DNA of 32,903 nucleotides from NCBI GenBank assembly GCA_018401355.1, contig JAGYLD010000022.1, positions 1 through 32,903 on the forward strand, read 5' to 3'. The first letter of the stretch is position 1. Every line of letters begins with the position of its first letter. The translations under genes and the position numbers were made by a program. Shown here piece after piece: positions 32,857 through 32,903 of this stretch. The stretch is from Bacteroidales bacterium (GTDB lineage Bacteria > Bacteroidota > Bacteroidia > Bacteroidales > B18-G4). The notes under the pieces were generated by a model. It was given only the letters and a program-made list of their open reading frames with translations, ran no database searches and had not been told where the DNA came from.

Positions 32857-32864
32857 CAAAAATA
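32857..32864 (-). promoter_or_regulatory. Candidate -7 element for the DUF4143 ATPase gene
   Basis: The minus strand reads TATTTTTG, a perfect TAnnTTTG, 15 nt before the ATG at 32841. A TTTG lies 23 nt further upstream, a long but possible -33 spacing. The site lies inside the alternative TTG-start codon and so supports the ATG. Confidence 0.4.
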
Positions 32865-32903
32865 CAAAATAATATTACTGGGTCACCCAAATATAGCACT
32901 AAA

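Overview
The window is about 33 kb of chromosomal DNA from a member of the Bacteroidota. Support for this comes from type IX secretion (T9SS) C-terminal sorting domains on three proteins, CarboxypepD_reg/TonB-dependent receptor architecture, Bacteroidota-type lipoproteins, start sites without Shine-Dalgarno sequences, and repeated TAnnTTTG elements (the Bacteroidota -7 promoter motif) upstream of genes. The sequence does not fix the genus. A free-living or environmental lineage fits the gene content best.

Layout. 1-8719: cell-surface genes (two fasciclin proteins, a small T9SS protein, an Omp28/PKD T9SS protein, another T9SS protein, a lipoprotein, a GtrB-type glycosyltransferase). Among them lie a decayed Crp/Fnr regulator (3704-3919) and a two-gene unit of a cysteate-synthase-like PLP enzyme with an extended SDR, which suggests sulfonolipid (capnine) metabolism. 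8777-14768: outer-membrane genes (a TonB-dependent receptor, a beta-barrel protein translationally coupled to a POTRA-less Omp85 barrel, and a PsbP-like secreted protein). 14790-18639: a tightly packed minus-strand carotenoid operon (CrtI/CrtD-type desaturase, CruF hydratase, PlsC-like acyltransferase, CruG/CrtQ-like glycosyltransferase). This set is expected to finish an acylated carotenoid glycoside. A perfect 17-bp palindrome sits directly in front of it.

18723-26240: a phosphorelay and polysaccharide-export locus. Two divergent REC-Hpt proteins flank a 360-bp control region. The rightward unit continues with a single-domain response regulator, a TPR-YaiO outer-membrane barrel, an unusual SPOR-like/TM/HEAT-repeat protein and a processive family 2 glycosyltransferase, all nearly abutting or overlapping. 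I read it as a synthase-dependent exopolysaccharide system controlled by phosphorelay. It is the best candidate here for a poorly described system.

26246-31510, minus strand: an Na+/solute symporter, a sugar nucleotidyltransferase, a NahK-like sugar kinase and an unknown membrane-anchored protein. This looks like amino-sugar uptake and activation to a nucleotide sugar, possibly feeding the adjacent glycosyltransferase. The nucleotidyltransferase shows a pair of compensating 1-nt frameshifts across its catalytic signature. The window ends with a DUF4143-type AAA ATPase. No rRNA, tRNA, CRISPR array, intact insertion sequence or replication origin was recognised.
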